DNA from: Nageia nagi
Taxonomy: Eukaryota > Pinophyta
DNA length: 64,000 bases
Reading direction: 5' to 3'
NCBI GenBank assembly: GCA_050084985.1
Contig: JBITNC010000001.1
Coordinates: 157,046,001-157,110,000, forward strand
Shown piece by piece: positions 46,969 through 59,746 of the stretch; positions within the stretch are counted from its first letter, which is position 1, and the number at the start of each line of letters is the position of its first letter. A program made the position numbers and the translations under genes. The notes below the pieces were generated by a model. The model was not told where the DNA came from. It was given only the letters and a program-made list of their open reading frames with translations, and ran no database searches.

Positions 46969-47489
46969 TTATATGTTGATAGGATCAAGGTAAGTGACAC
47001 TATCAATAGCATCAACATACATGTTGATGTGTCTTGGAATGTTGTCAATTTCATACTCACTAAAATAGATGAGGAGATTCTCCACCATTTCTTTGTATGT
47101 AGGTTGCAATTTAGGATATTTGGTGTTGTATATGTTGGAAACTTGATTTAAAATGAGTTGATAATCACCAAAGATTTTGATCCTTTTTACTTTCAAAAGT
47201 ATTGCAACTTTTATACCAAGGATAATAGCCTCATATTTTTTCATATTCTTAATGCAATCAAAACTTAAGAGATAAGACATAGGGATAACATCACCATGGG
47301 GATTGATGAGTACAATTCTTGACCTTGATATGTGAATATACTTAGAACCATTGAACAATAGTTTCTAATCATTATTTTATATAAAACCAACAAATACTTA
47401 CAGGTACTTAGGCTTATAAATGGAGCAACAATGTAAGATTGCAGTGGCAATGCTAGGTTCATGGTTGTTCTGACCATGCACTTCATCAA
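46969..47489 (-). pseudogene. Second (archaeal-type) RNase H of right Tat-type element
   Basis: Minus strand: MFNGSKYIHISRSRIVLINP, HGDVIPMSYLLSFDCIKNMK, KYEAIILGIKVAILLKVKRI, FGDYQLILNQVSNIY. The layout D/N-G-S, then (A/K)-E-Y-E-A and G-D-x-Q-L, is that of the extra RNase H placed between pol RNase H and integrase in Tat elements. The first Asp reads Asn and GDS reads GDY, so catalysis is doubtful. Confidence 0.82.
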
Positions 47490-48348
47490 GAAACTCTTCC
47501 TATATTTTATATACTTTGTTTTATGGGTTATTTTTTATGAAATTTTCTATATTTTTTACCTTTATCAATTTCTAAGTGATAAAAAACTAAATCAAACTCT
47601 TGAAGAAACATTACCCATTTTGTAGCTCTTCTAGATAGGTAGGATTTGGACATGAGATATATGATAGGGTTAACATGAGCTATGATATATATTGTATTTC
47701 CAAGCATGTAACATCATAAATTTTTAGTTTAGAATACTATATTAAAACACATATTTTCTATTAGATTATACCTTGTCTCATAGTCAAGTAAAGTCTTACT
47801 GACATAGTAGAATACTCTTTCCTTATTATTGTCATCCTTTTGAGCTAACATTTCCCCTAATGCACTTAATGTTGCTGAAACATAAAGTAACAAAAACATT
47901 TTTAGAATATAAGGGTATAATACTAGAGTGTTATTAAGGTATTCAAATTCTTTTTATGTTATCCAAAGTTTTTTGATACTTCTCATCCCAAATGAATTTC
48001 TCACCTTTCTTTAGCAAATGAGAAAATGGGGAATTTATATCTACTAATTGAGAAATGAACCTTCTGATTGCTTGAACCTTTCCTTAAATAATTCTCAAAT
48101 ACTTCAAATTATTAAGATAAGGCAAATCAATAATTATTAAAACTTTCTTGGGATCCACCTCTATACCTCTTCTTGAAATAATGAAACTAAGCAACTTACT
48201 AAATGATACTACACATACACACTTTTTAGGCTTCAACTTCAATTTGTATTCTCTCATTCTTTGTAAAACATTTCTCAATTATTAAATTTTATCATATTTG
48301 GATATGGAATTTGCTAGGATACCATCAACATACACCTCAACACTATCA
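47490..48348 (-). pseudogene. Reverse transcriptase C-terminal half and first RNase H
   Basis: Begins at the right with SVEVYVDGILANS (catalytic YVDD reads YVDG, about 48320), then LRNVLQRMREYKLKLKPKKC, LLSFIISRRGIEVDPKKVLI and a worn RNase H. It joins directly to the N-terminal half at 49893 once the solo LTR and one TGGAT are removed. Confidence 0.85.
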
Positions 48349-48353
48349 TGGAT

Positions 48354-49887
48354 TGATGAGGCATCAATTCATCATTTAATTTTGTCAATCTTGAGTTGGT
48401 GTACAAGGCTATATGCAGTTGAGGACTCTATTTTATCCCTTGTTCTACTTGGAAAATTCAAATTTCAATCATACAATAATGCTAAATTCAGACTTGCAGG
48501 ACTTAAACTGGAAAGATAAAGTTGTAGTAAACTAAAGGAAATGGAGAAAACACACACACTAAGCTGCTATCGAATACTTTGCAAAAAATTGGAAATTAAC
48601 ATGAAACAAATAAGAGACCTCTACCAGTAGGAGTGGGCCCCCTCTTCCTAGTAGAGACTCACAATTAAACACAGTGTTAAAGAATTGTCACACCTTTTTA
48701 TTGCTTTTCCAAATGTACTGGTATAATCTGATTACAAAAGCTAGTCCCTTTTTTTTTGTCACTAAGTCTCTATTTATTCTAATAGGCTCATTAATGCTTT
48801 TTAACTAATCATTCTAAATATATACTACTTGACCTATTTATTTAGGTCATACAATCCTTCTTATCCTACGCTGTTTGCTAATATTTTGGAGATAATTCTA
48901 TAAAGATCAAGTCTAAAATAGAATTAGTTACTTTGTCCTTAAGACTAGTTCCTAATTGGAATAAGTCTACTTGACTTCTTCTCTGGCTCCTCTAGTTTCT
49001 CTAACTGATCCATGTTCTTCTCTATCTTCGATGTAGTTGTCATCTTAGCTTTGTGCGTCTGATTCTTCTATATTTTTGGAGCTATAATTTAGGAGCCTTT
49101 CTGGAGCTATATTTCAGGAACCTTTCTGGAGCTATAATTCAGGAGCCTTTCTAGAGCTATATTTTAGGAACCTTTCTGGAGCTATATTTCAGGAGCCTTT
49201 AAATAGTTTCTAGAGCCAAAATTAAGTCACTTTCTGTAGCTAGAATGAAGTCACTTTCTGGTGCTAGTCTAAAGTCACTTTCTGGTGCTAGTCTGAAGTC
49301 ACTTTCTGGTGCTAGACTGAAGTCACTTTCTGGTGCTATACTGAAGTCACTTTCTGGTGCTAGACTTAAGTTGATTTCTGGAGCTAGACTAAAGTCGCTT
49401 TTTGGTGCTAGACTGAAGTCACTTTCTGGTGCTAAACTTAAGTTGATTTCTAGAGCCAAACTTGAGTCACTTTCTGGTGCTAGACTGAAGTTGCTTTCTA
49501 GTGCTAGACTGAAGTCAGTTTCTGGAGCCAATCTTAAGTTGCTTTCTGGTGCTAGACATAAGTTAGTTTCTGGAGCTAGACTTATGTCATTTCTAGAGCT
49601 TTCAATTAGATTACTCTAGAGCTAGTAACTTGATACTTACAACCATCATTCTTATGAGAAGTTAGAATATGTGCTCAACAAACATTATTCAAACATAAAT
49701 AGTAATTTTTTCATGCATCAAAATTACAAATAACATTAATAAATGAAAGATCAAACAAATATGCATTCAACATTAAATTAGATAGTTTATAACAATTGGT
49801 AATATCATTCAAGTCATATTAGTATTCCAAATGTCCTTATCAAATCAAATAAATGCATCAAAAATGAGACCATTTTGAGTCTCATCA
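48354..49887. mobile_element. Solo LTR with minisatellite, inserted in reverse transcriptase
   Basis: 1534 bp with perfect 5-bp target duplication TGGAT (48349-48353 and 49888-49892). Ends TGATGAGGC... and ...GTCTCATCA give 7-bp inverted ends TGATGAG/CTCATCA. It splits the Tat reverse transcriptase just before YVDG. No primer site, purine tract or coding inside, so it is an LTR left by recombination. The start resembles that of LTR Z (TGATGAGCC at 60414). Orientation was not determined. Confidence 0.85.
49079..49615 (+). repeat. 24-25 bp minisatellite in solo LTR
   Basis: First block (49079-49200): five 25-bp units around GGAGCTATATTTCAGGA and CCTTTCT. Second block (49205-49615): about 17 units of 24 bp around GTGCTAGACTGAAGTCACTT. 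Because 24 is a multiple of three, frames stay open on both strands (49245-49619 plus, 49199-49531 minus), giving 8-residue repeats. Confidence 0.95.
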
Positions 49888-49892
49888 TGGAT

Positions 49893-50400
49893 CATATCAT
49901 GAAACATACTCACCATGGCTCTTTGATAATTTACACCTACATTCTTTAGACCAAAAGGTATGACCACCCAACAAAATGTGCCCCAAGGATTAACATAAGA
50001 TATCTTCTGTTGGTCATCCTTATCAATCCTAATTTTATTGCAACCAAAAAATCCATCTATGAAAGATAAATTTTTATGTCTTGTTGAATCTACAATCATA
50101 TCAATGTTAGGCAAAGGAAAGGCATCTTTAAGACATGCATTGTTGATATCCTTGAAATCTATACAACATCTTATTTCACCATTAGGCTTAGCTATATACA
50201 TAATATTATAAATAAATGAGGAATAATAAAACTAGCAACAAGATACTTTTTAATTTCTTTTTTAATAGAAAGGGATACCCTAGGATTCATCTTTCTAGGC
50301 TTTTGTTAGATCGATTTTACATTTTCATTGATAACTAGACTATTAATGAAAAAATCAAGATCAAGACCAAACATATTAGAATAAGACCAATAAAAAATAT
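49893..50400 (-). pseudogene. Reverse transcriptase N-terminal half, right Tat-type element
   Basis: Minus-strand open frame with YIAKPNGEIRCCIDFKDINN, ACLKDAFPLPNIDMIVDST, LSFIDGFFGCNKIRIDKDD, GTFCWVVIPFGLKNVGVNYQ and RAMVSMFHDMIHD. These are the palm and finger motifs of gypsy reverse transcriptase; the F-I-D-G catalytic Asp is present. It stops at the solo LTR. Confidence 0.9.
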
Positions 50401-51400
50401 TAGATAACTCTTTTAACAATAGTTGGTACCTTTCCCATTCTTCTAAGGTTAACCAAGCTCCTATTCTGATCAATTATGGATTCTCTTGGGTACCGATGTT
50501 TACTTCTATTATTTCTTCACTAAGAAAGGATACTTCATCATTGAGTTGGGGAGGTATAGGAAATGCCCCCAATCATACATCCAAAATCAACTATAATATA
50601 TGATAATAATGAAGAGAAGATGCTAGGATCCTAGCACCGTTGTCCCATTAAGGAAACAAGATGATTGACTATGAAAGACTAACTACCTAGAACTAGGAAT
50701 GACTCAATGAAAAATGAATGAAAGATGAAAAAAAGGGTAAGGATCTAACCTGAAATGTCTACATAATATAGGTTTCACCAAAATACACCTAATGTTGGAT
50801 GAATCAAGCTATGAGCCTCTTTTCACTGGATTTGGGGAACTTACTCTAGAAAATATCCACTCAAACTAAGATGTAGGAAGTAAGAATGGATCTACATAGT
50901 AAGTATGTAACTCCTTTATAGGATCATGAATCATGCCACAATGAAACCACTCATCAAATATATCTTTGGTGCATGCCCAATCACTACTATCGATATGTTG
51001 AATGATTGGAACTAATGAGGATGAGTTAGGTGTAGAATCATCAAATCTAACATTGATTGTTATCTTTTGTTGACCTTCATTTAGAACAAGCTCTATGATA
51101 CCCTACTCATTATTACCTAATCCTTTTTTCTCCATACTAACATTTGTACATATATTGGTTAGTGAAAGTAGAATCAATACTATTGAAATGCATGCTTACC
51201 TGACTTGACAATTTTTACAAAATGAAACCTATATCTTTGTTATTGGATGCATTTTTTTCTTCATGCTCCTAATAAAGAACATTGATGTCTTCAATAGGAT
51301 CATCATTATTTTAAGTAACAGAGCAATGATGCTCAGCTTTATCTTCCTCCAGGTGTGAGGGCTACATTTTTAGGATAGAAAGAGATTGTTTGATCTCCCT
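50401..51400 (-). other. Linker between protease and reverse transcriptase
   Basis: Part of the pol reading of the Tat-type element, with many stops; only short acidic segments are readable. No separate gene. Confidence 0.45.
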
Positions 51401-51408
51401 AAATTCTC

Positions 51409-52060
51409 CTAGATATCAATCTTCAAGATTTTATATGCTCTAGTATCTACCTCTTGCAAAGTGATGTTATTGACAAGTGTTGGCACATCTTCCTCACTTT
51501 CAACCAAATCATGAGGAATCCAAAACCTCATAGCTACTTGATATACACCTATAGGATTATCTTTTGCATGAATAATAACATTCTTACCTTTGTGCATAAA
51601 TTTAATCGATTGATGCAATGTGAAAGTGACAACCCTAATCTTATGGATCCATGGTCTAACAAGAAACAAGCTATATGGTAATTTAACTTGAAAAATATAA
51701 ACTTTTTGATGAATAGTTTTACCACATACTTCAATAGGCATAGATACATATTCAATGCATTACTTTTAAATATTATCAAACCCTTTTATGCTAATAGTGG
51801 TTATTTTTATGTTTTCATAAATCAAAGGAAAATACTTTTACAACAATTCAACTGAATATACATTTACATTTGAACTAGTATCAATCAATTTTTTTCTTAA
51901 AAGGAATAACATCGATGTTAACACATATATATAGTCCTATATTCTTCTCAATAACATCTTCATTAGGAAATTCACTCTCTTGAAAGTAAAGCATGTTACA
52001 AACTAAATCAGTATCAAGATTAACTACTAATTCAATAAATTTAGCTACAAGAATATCTAC
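51409..52060 (-). pseudogene. Aspartic protease of right Tat-type element
   Basis: Minus strand: a worn active site DTSSNVNVYSVELL (about 51880), then MPIEVCGKTIHQKVYIFQVK, LPYSLFLVRPWIHKIRVVTF and TLHQSIKFMHKGKNVIIHAK. The block L-L-G-R-P-W-I-H followed by S-T-L-H-Q is typical of Tat/Ogre protease. The longest open piece is 51409-51741. Confidence 0.85.
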
Positions 52061-53460
52061 ATCAACTTTGATTTTTGTAAGTGCATAAAATAAAGCATTT
52101 CTATGATTAATGTAAAATTACAAAATTTCAAAAATACTTATCTTAGCATGAGTTACCTTTATTTTCTCAAGGAGTTGTTTCATACCAAAATTGCAAGGGA
52201 CCTCTGTTCTCTCTACTATGGCTAGATTGACATTCCCTCTAGGTCTTCCTCCCTTAGCAACATCGCATAGTTCTTGGTTGAAGATACCAAGATAAGTATT
52301 TTTGAACTTTTGTAATTATCCATAGGTACAATTGACTATCCACCCACTAGCTTCCTCCGAGTCAACTACATGGGCCTCATACTATATTTTACCATCATCC
52401 AATAATTTCTACAATTATTTCCTTAAGATAATGTGTGCATTTATTTTGTGACCTTTAAACTTGTGATATTTATGAAACTCTACTTCATTTTACCAACTAG
52501 GTTTATCATTAGGTTTGATTATTCCTTTTTGTAAGCAATCCTTAAACATAATGGTAGGAGCTAAAGGTAACCTAGTGTTCTTCTTGAAAATTTTCTTTTC
52601 TTGACTCTTTTGTTGCTCTTTAGATGGGGGTTCCTCTATGGAATGTACCTCTTTATCTTAATTTTTTTTATGTCTACCTCCCTTCATTTCCTTATTAGGG
52701 TTTCCATATTTTAGGTCACCTATATCAACTAAGCACATCTCCTTTTGGGTAAGCCTATGCAAAATTTTAGTAAATGGTAGTGTTGTATAATCCAAAGCAA
52801 TAAACTTCAACTTAGAGTGGATATTATAGAAAAAAATGGATGTGAAATGAGACTTAGATAAGGGTTTGGGAATCATGCTCCATATTTTTTGGAATATTTA
52901 GGTAAATTTATCAAATCTCTCATGTGGACCTTGCATAGCACTAACTAAATTTGAAACTATCATTTGTCTAGAAGAACAATATTTGAAATGGATATAAAAA
53001 ACCAAGATAAGTTGTGTATAGTAATTAATGGATTTACAAGTAAATAGAAGTATCAATTGAGTGCATCACCTCTGAATGTAGTAGGAAAGTATTTAACCAT
53101 CAAGTTATCATTCACCCCAAATTTCAATTCAAGCTTCATCTTGAAAGTATTAATATGATCTATAGGATATCTCTCACCATTGTATGTATCAAAAATAGGT
53201 TCTACTTGTAATTTGTATAACCTAATATTATGAATCTCATCACATAATTAATTTCAATCCTAAGACATGGGTGGACCACCTCCAACGGATCAATTTTTTC
53301 CACCAATGTTAGAGTCATCACTTCTTTCTTCATTTCTATATAATATTTTCTCCATATTGGCTTTGGTTTTCTCATCAAAGCTATTGACCATGGAAAGAAA
53401 CTCAACTAATTCTATTTCTAAAACACTTGAAATGAAATATTAGTCCTATCCAAAATCTTA
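52061..53460 (-). pseudogene. Gag of right Tat-type element
   Basis: Minus strand: QVEPIFDTYNGERYPIDHIN, FKMKLELKFGVNDNLMVKYF, PTTFRGDALN and SNIVLLDK (Retrotrans_gag, about 52950-53220), then a finger-like CYFHKFKGHKINA (about 52440-52480) and LLDDGKI. A Lys-rich hinge lies near 52570-52700. Many stops. The start was not found. Confidence 0.78.
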
Positions 53461-53499
53461 GTATTTTGGTGCAACTTATGAAGGATAACGTAATATATC

Positions 53500-53520
53500 G
53501 AAAAGAAGTTGGGTTCATCA
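53500..53520 (-). promoter_or_regulatory. Possible primer-binding site of right Tat-type element
   Basis: Minus-strand TGATGAACCCAACTTC begins two bases inside the LTR. It is at the right place but does not match the initiator-Met complement; TGG may have become TGA. The tRNA is unknown. Confidence 0.45.
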
Positions 53521-53522
53521 AT

Positions 53523-54227
53523 TGTTATAATCAAAATAATAATAATTAAGTTTATTTAAAGAATATTCAATTTATTTAATTAACCATAAATTAATAGGAA
53601 ATCAATGATATGAAATATGAAAATTACCTAATTTATCTTGACCTATCAAAACTAGATTTACGAAAGATACAAACTTGTACTTTACCTATGACGATGATCG
53701 AAGGCGATATCCAATCGAAAGAGGATGAATGATGAGCTTCTATAAAAGATGGAGCCACAAATCTAAAACAAACCTAGTATCAATGCTAGGAACCTAATGA
53801 TATCACTTGGTTACCATTCCATAATACCTCACCCTTTTTCTCAATATCATTGTTCCACCTTTGATGCATGAAATCTCTCTCATGAATGGATGAAAGATCA
53901 CAGGAATGCAAAGCTCATAGTATAGCATTAAGAAACTTCAGTTAAGAATGATATAAGTATATTACCACATATCAATCATATAGGATTATTTCATGTCATG
54001 TCATATCTTTGATTATGCACAACCCCTCCACTTTTATAGGCAATAGATCTAGTGCTAAGGCTCCTCCTTAGGCTTATTGTAATGTTAAGATGACCTATTA
54101 TGATAAAACATAAATGTAGATGAGATTGTACATTAAAAATAGCATTTATTTAATAAATTAAATAAATAATTTTGAATACCTAAAAGGTTATTTTAATTGA
54201 ATTAAAATTCTTTTTTAGGTGTTAAAA
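53523..54227 (-). repeat. 5' LTR of right Tat-type element
   Basis: 705 bp; aligned with 44014-44745, with shared blocks TCAAAACTAGATTTA and TATTTAATAAATTAAATAAA. The minus-strand start TTTTAACACC has lost its TG. Confidence 0.88.
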
Positions 54228-54251
54228 TTTAAAAAGGTTCAAAATATTTAA

Positions 54252-54690
54252 TGAAATTAACCCTTTCTGATTTAATCTCTAATTTACCAATATCTCAAGA
54301 AGGCACTTAAAACATCAACACCATAGTACAATAACACAAGCCAATCTCATAAATAAAATAATATATAAAATGGTTTCTCCCTCCTTGGGAGTACATCCAC
54401 TAACTAAGATCTTATTCTCAAGTACCTCTCTTATAGAATCTCTCATCTCTCTCCAAACCCTAAACTTAGAGCAAAACTTGCTTAATAGTTGTATGTAACA
54501 ATGAGAGGAGGGGTACCTCTCTATTTATAAGAAGAAACCCACCCTTTAACCTCCATTTAACCCAAAGGTAAGGTTAAATGTGTTTCTATATTTATTCCTT
54601 TGATGTTTAAGGTATATAAAGATACTTTAAGCATTAAGTGAATTTACATTAAAGAGAATATTACACAATATTACATTACAAATTCTAACA
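54252..54690 (-). repeat. 3' LTR of a minus-strand Y element
   Basis: 439 bp; on the minus strand TGTTAGAATTTGTAATG to TTAATTTCA. A purine tract GTAGGGGGGAATAT lies at 54691-54704, so the body of that element should be to the right, yet no Y coding follows. Stem-loop at 54369-54401 with one G-T pair in the outer stem. Confidence 0.85.
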
Positions 54691-55589
54691 ATATTCCCCC
54701 CTACAAGATCTAGTTATTTGTTTAGCCCTTTATTTTTTGCTTCCTTTTTTACCACTTCATTATTGACATTTACAATCTCAATATCCTTTTGTAAATTTTC
54801 ATTGGTAAGACTAGTAATGTTATTCTTCATGTTTTGTAGCTCTATAAATATGGAATGTAATCTTTATGGTATTCTTACAAGATGAAATATAATATGATTT
54901 TGATACTTTTTATGCATATGTTATATCGATGATACTAACACTGGATTTCAAGAGATATATACTTGTAATATAGTGTACAAGAAACTTCATGTATAGATGT
55001 GGTGGAATATGATATATCTCCATATATGTTGGATCACTCCTCACCTTCTCTAAATAATAATGGATACCATCATCACTCTCATCCTCCTCACCTCTCTCCA
55101 TATCCTTATTTGATGAGGAACCCCCATGTATACCTAAAGGATAGAGATATATAATAAATCATCATGGCATATAGTCATGTAAGCATCAAGGAACCTTATC
55201 TACATGTACAACTACATGATCTATAGCTTCCTCTCATGATCGTATCCACTTAGGTATTAGCTCATGTTCTTGGGGAATACTCTAGTATCAATATTATGAT
55301 ATTCATGTGGTATATATTAGGGGGATTTTGGATCATCCCAAACTATCAAAGGCATTTCTCAATTTTGTTCAGTTCTACATGATTAGTTATATCTTGAATC
55401 ATGGAAGAATTGAGGGATCAATAAAGCTTTTCAATAGAATCCTTCTATTAAGGTAAACTATGGTATGGTTATTGCATTATATCTTTATTAGTAAGATCAT
55501 TACAAAGTAAACAACATTATTCTACAATATATTTTTAGATTTTTAAGATGTTCTCTTTATGCCATTTGCACTAGATTTGTAATCCAAAA
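54691..55589. other. Non-coding stretch
   Basis: May be the 3' tail of the minus-strand Y element; I saw no clear match to the tail at 34113-35131. No coding. Confidence 0.35.
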
Positions 55590-57862
55590 TCAAGCACATT
55601 TTTGGAAAATTTTAGAGGTCATGATGAGATCGCTATATATTTGTATACCCATTCTTGAAGAAGAAAGGAATGTGATATTACTTTTCCCTTATTGCCTATA
55701 AAGACAAAGGAATGATGATCATGTTATAGTTATGCCAATATACAAGGCATCCAAGAAAATTTGGTTTTATATTAACACATCTTTTTTACTAGCAAGATCA
55801 TACCAATAGGAATACCTCATGGTGTTTATCATTATATGGGATGATATTGGTTTATGAAGCTAGAAGCAATCTAAGGTACCTCCTAGATTCTACATATAGA
55901 TATATAGCTTGATGAAAGGGGGTATGTACATTATTTTTTTGTTGATTGTTGGTGATACTCGTACAATTTAATAGACTTTTTCAAGTGTTATTATCATTTC
56001 ACTAAGGAAAAGTGAACTGCATTTGTGTCATCATTCCATCTTTCCATGATGGAAATAAGAAGATATTTTTCATAAGACATATATGAAGAGTGATGAAAAT
56101 GAACCATTGATTTTATCTTTAATATAGATTTATAAACATTAAAAATATGCCATCTACCTATTATATCCTAAGTTAGACTCCTAGGTTCATACCATATCAA
56201 TACATATGCTTGATCTTACAAAAGAGAAAGAAAGGAGATTGATCAAGTACAATTTACAATCAAAAATGCATGCAAATTTGATATTCATCTATACTATTTT
56301 TTATTTTGGTTTCAAAACTAACCTTGCACACACAAAATGATAACTCTCAAATGTTCTATGGTATGTGTAGATCTCCTAAAATGCAAATATAAGCTCAATT
56401 TAATCATTACTTTTTGTACAACATACAATGTTAAGATAGTCATCATGCACCAAAGCATGATAAATAATGAACAAATGCACCTTAAATTTGTAATATAAGG
56501 GCATGCTTGCTATTGTGTGGTCTAAATTGTAATATTTTACATAAATTTGAAATAAGAATGAAAAATTCAAATATATATACCTACAATCACACTATTATCT
56601 AATAGAATACCAAAAAAAGTCTCCTACATCTTAGAACACCTACACACTTCAAATTGTAAGGTTAATTCAAAATAAGAAGAGTTTTAGAATTACTTGGTGT
56701 CCTTATGGGTTATTGGCCATGGTGCCCTACCTTTTGGGTAATTCAAAGCATTATCACATATACGAAGTGTTAAAGAGGTAAGAAATAAAAGAAGTTAATA
56801 ATGCCAAATTCTATAATCTAATTTCTCTCTCTCTCCACTTTACTCTCAAACTACAAATTAATTTTGTGAAAATGAAGTGAGTTTGGTCCATATTTATAAT
56901 TTTTCATTGGCATGTTCAGAAAATATTAATGTTTTTTGTAAATACAATGTTTTCAGATATATGATTATCCTTTTTGTAACATTGAAATTGAATAATTGTT
57001 ACATGTGCAATTTGTATTTTTCTTGTTAAGAGGTGTTGGTGTGATGTCACATGATGTCACGCATCATCTCACATCAAAGGAACATATCAATCTTTCAAAA
57101 TTTTAGAAATAATTGTTCAATTGATGCTTAAAGCATTAAAAAGGTTTGAATACAAAATTGAATAAGTGTTATGAGAAAATTTTGTGTAGTATCAAATGAT
57201 AAAAATCAAAATGAAGGATTGAATTATGCTTTTTTAAATTATATAATTTTGAGAAAATGATATGCATATTAGATTTTACAATGTATAAGCTTGCTTAGAT
57301 GCAAATTTGGTTATAAAATATCCTTATTTGGTGTGTCTAATCACACGGAGTTATGAAGAAAATTCAAATAATTATTTCAAATTTGGAAGTATAAATTGTT
57401 TATTCTTGATATATTCATTTATTATGCAATTTATATTAGTTTTGAATGATTTAGGCTCAATCAAAAATTGAGTATAATAGTTTAAAATTGAAAAGAAAAT
57501 GAATAAAAAGATAGATAAAATGATATAATTTTAGATTTTTAGTTGATTAGTTAATTGATGAAATAATCTTTTAAGTAGAGATTTGGATAGTATTTTATTG
57601 GGAATATTGCACAATGTATCATTGATTAGAAAAAATATTGATAATGTAATTTTTAGATTAGTTGAATTCTATTTTGTTTGATCTTGATTCAGTATCAGTT
57701 TTAATTGAAACATGTAATTTCTAAATCATTCAATCATTTATTCCATGAAGGTAAAAATAGGTTTGATCTTTACCTTCCTTAGATAATTTGTTATTGATTA
57801 TATATTGATTTCTCTTAATGATTCTAGACCTTGTGGTACTTAGGTGAAGAGTACATGTCATG
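55590..57862. repeat. Repeat X copy B, left part (non-coding)
   Basis: Aligns in order with 26870-27786 and then 35563-37240 of copy A, lacking both the Y element and the SINE found there. It ends inside the GAAGAGTAC...TCATG unit, where a Y LTR starts. Confidence 0.65.
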
Positions 57863-58326
57863 TGTTAGAATTTGTAATGTAATATTTCTCCTTAATGTAA
57901 ATTCACTTAATACTTAAAGTATCATTAGATACTTTAAAGTATTAAGAGAATAAAAATATGAGAAGAATTAAAAATAGGTATAAGTTTAAAAATAGGTAAA
58001 GGATTAAAAATAGAAAAGGGATTAATTATAGAGTGGGTTTCTTCTTATAAAAAGAGAAAAACCCTCCCCTTCTCTAGTTACACAATTGTAATGCAAGCTT
58101 TTTTTAGGTTTAGAGTGTGAGAGAGAGAAGAGATTTGTAAGAGAATTCCTTGAGAATAAGAAGATCTTAGTTAGTGGATGTACTCTCAAAGAGGGAGGAA
58201 CCACTTTATATCTTGTGTTATTTATGTGATTGGCTTTAGTTATTATGCAATTGTGTTGATGTTGAAAGTGCCTTCTTGAGATCTTGAGAGATTAGAAGTT
58301 AATTCAAAAAGAGTTTAATTTCTTTA
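57863..58326 (+). repeat. 5' LTR of truncated Y element
   Basis: 464 bp, TGTTAGAATT to TTTCTTTA (final CA worn). Stem-loop at 58173-58205 with inner stem CTCT/AGAG. Confidence 0.88.
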
Positions 58327-58328
58327 AG

Positions 58329-58340
58329 TGGTTTCAGAGC
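58329..58340 (+). promoter_or_regulatory. Primer-binding site of truncated Y element
   Basis: TGGTTTCAGAGC, two bases after the LTR; one mismatch to the initiator-Met complement. Confidence 0.82.
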
Positions 58341-58870
58341 TTTTCTTAGAGGCTTTGTTTCAACATATTTGAAGGTCATTCCTCTTCTTTCTCCATCGAA
58401 TTTATTTAGGTAAAAGGGATTGAAGTTACAATCTCCCCTCCTACCTTGTCCATTCATCAAATTTTGCCTTATTACTAACCTTTTTGGTTCCTTGATATCA
58501 AGTTTAAGTTTAGCAAAATTTGATTAAAGTAGATAATATATCATTGTTATACTAACATGTTAGTTTAATGTTATGTTATTGCCATGCATTATTTGAGTTT
58601 ATTAGTTACAATAAGTAAAATTGCCTAATATGTAGCAATAATATGCAAGATTTTTAGTAAATTTGCTTAAATTTAACAATAATATGTTATTATAGCTTAA
58701 ATTTTCAAGTCTTTACTTAGAGTAAAGATAGTTAAAAAATTTGCATTTTTTTACTATAGTGCTAGTATTGCAATGTTTTTTACAATGCTTGTAAAAAAAT
58801 ATTTATTGCATGCATGCAATACTGCATGTAAAATCTAGTTTTTAAAAAATATAATTTTATATATATATTC

Positions 58871-58916
<46 letters not shown>

Positions 58917-59036
58917 ATTTTTTTAAATTAAAAAAAATATTTTTTAGAATTTTTTATATTTTTATTTTTTAAGTTTTTTATATTTGTATTTTTATATTTT
59001 CTTAAAATAAAATAAAATAAAAATATATATAAAATA
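58341..59036 (+). other. Leader of truncated Y element, first part
   Basis: Aligns with 28242-28875. Very AT-rich toward the right, with a (TA)n run at 58875-58913. No coding. Confidence 0.7.
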
Positions 59037-59204
59037 GCACCCCTAAGGGGGCGCATGATCACCCAAGGAGGCGAGCAACCCCAAGGGGCATGCACAACCC
59101 CCAAGGGGGTGCACGATTGCCCGAGGGGGCATGCACACCCCAAGGGGGATGCGCAAACCCCAATGGGGGTGTGTAGTCCCCAAAGGGGTCACCTCCCCTA
59201 CATT
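59037..59204 (+). repeat. GC-rich minisatellite island in second Y leader
   Basis: About eight units of 19-22 bp, each with a self-complementary core such as CCCCAAGGGG or CCCCCAAGGGGG followed by TGCACGAT or ATGCGCAA. Same location in the leader as 28876-29117 but a different unit length and sequence. Confidence 0.88.
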
Positions 59205-59746
59205 TATTTTTTTAAAATATTTTTTTAATTTAAAAGTAATTATTATTATTATTATATATAATATATGTATATTTATATTTAAATTATTTTAAATATTTTT
59301 TTATTAAAGTTTTTTATATAAAGTTTACATATATATAGTTCTTTTTATTTAAATAAAGGGGGAGAATCTATTTTGAGGGGTATTATTTTTAAAATAGTTT
59401 TTTAAAAGGGGGGGATATTTTTTCTTTTTTGACTCCTCCTTGGAAGAATTTTATTTTAGAAAGGTGTGTTTTTTAGGTATGAACTATTTTTATGTAAATA
59501 CTTTATTTACTAATTTTTTAAAGTGCAAGTTATTTTAAGGAACTTATTTTAGCATACCATTAAGACAAAGGTGGATTACTTATGCGAAGTTTAGTAATTT
59601 ATGAATGGATTAGTGTTAATTAATCATGCATGGATAGATTAATGCTATGTATGCATGGATAGATTAATGCTATGTATGCATAGATTAATGATGTTTATCT
59701 TAATGCATGTTTGATTTACACATGTGATAAGGATAAAATTTTTAAA
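59205..59746 (+). other. Leader of truncated Y element, second part
   Basis: Aligns with 29140-29730 (GGTTAATTAATCATGCATGG-type repeats) and stops at about 59746, where an unrelated repeat begins. The rest of this Y element and its second LTR are not in the window. Confidence 0.65.

Larger units (their letters stand above)
44014..54227 (-). mobile_element. Tat-type Ty3/gypsy element with both LTRs
   Basis: 10.2 kb including a 1.5 kb nested solo LTR. LTRs of 732 and 705 bp align along their length. Order on the minus strand: LTR, gag, protease, reverse transcriptase, RNase H, second RNase H, integrase, purine tract, LTR. The second RNase H and the RPWIH protease block mark the Tat lineage. 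No target duplication was found (CTTGT at left, TTTAA at right), so the ends may be worn or the copy rearranged. All genes are broken. Confidence 0.88.

Noticed and set aside
49199-49619. Open frames of 110 and 124 codons with 8-residue repeats
   Set aside because: Both follow from a 24-bp minisatellite inside a solo LTR; no start context, no domain, both strands open.
48345-49896. Apparent 9-bp duplication ATCCATGAT that would suggest a Mutator-type transposon
   Set aside because: With ends TGATGAG/CTCATCA the duplication is 5 bp (TGGAT), which fits an LTR better; no long inverted repeats.
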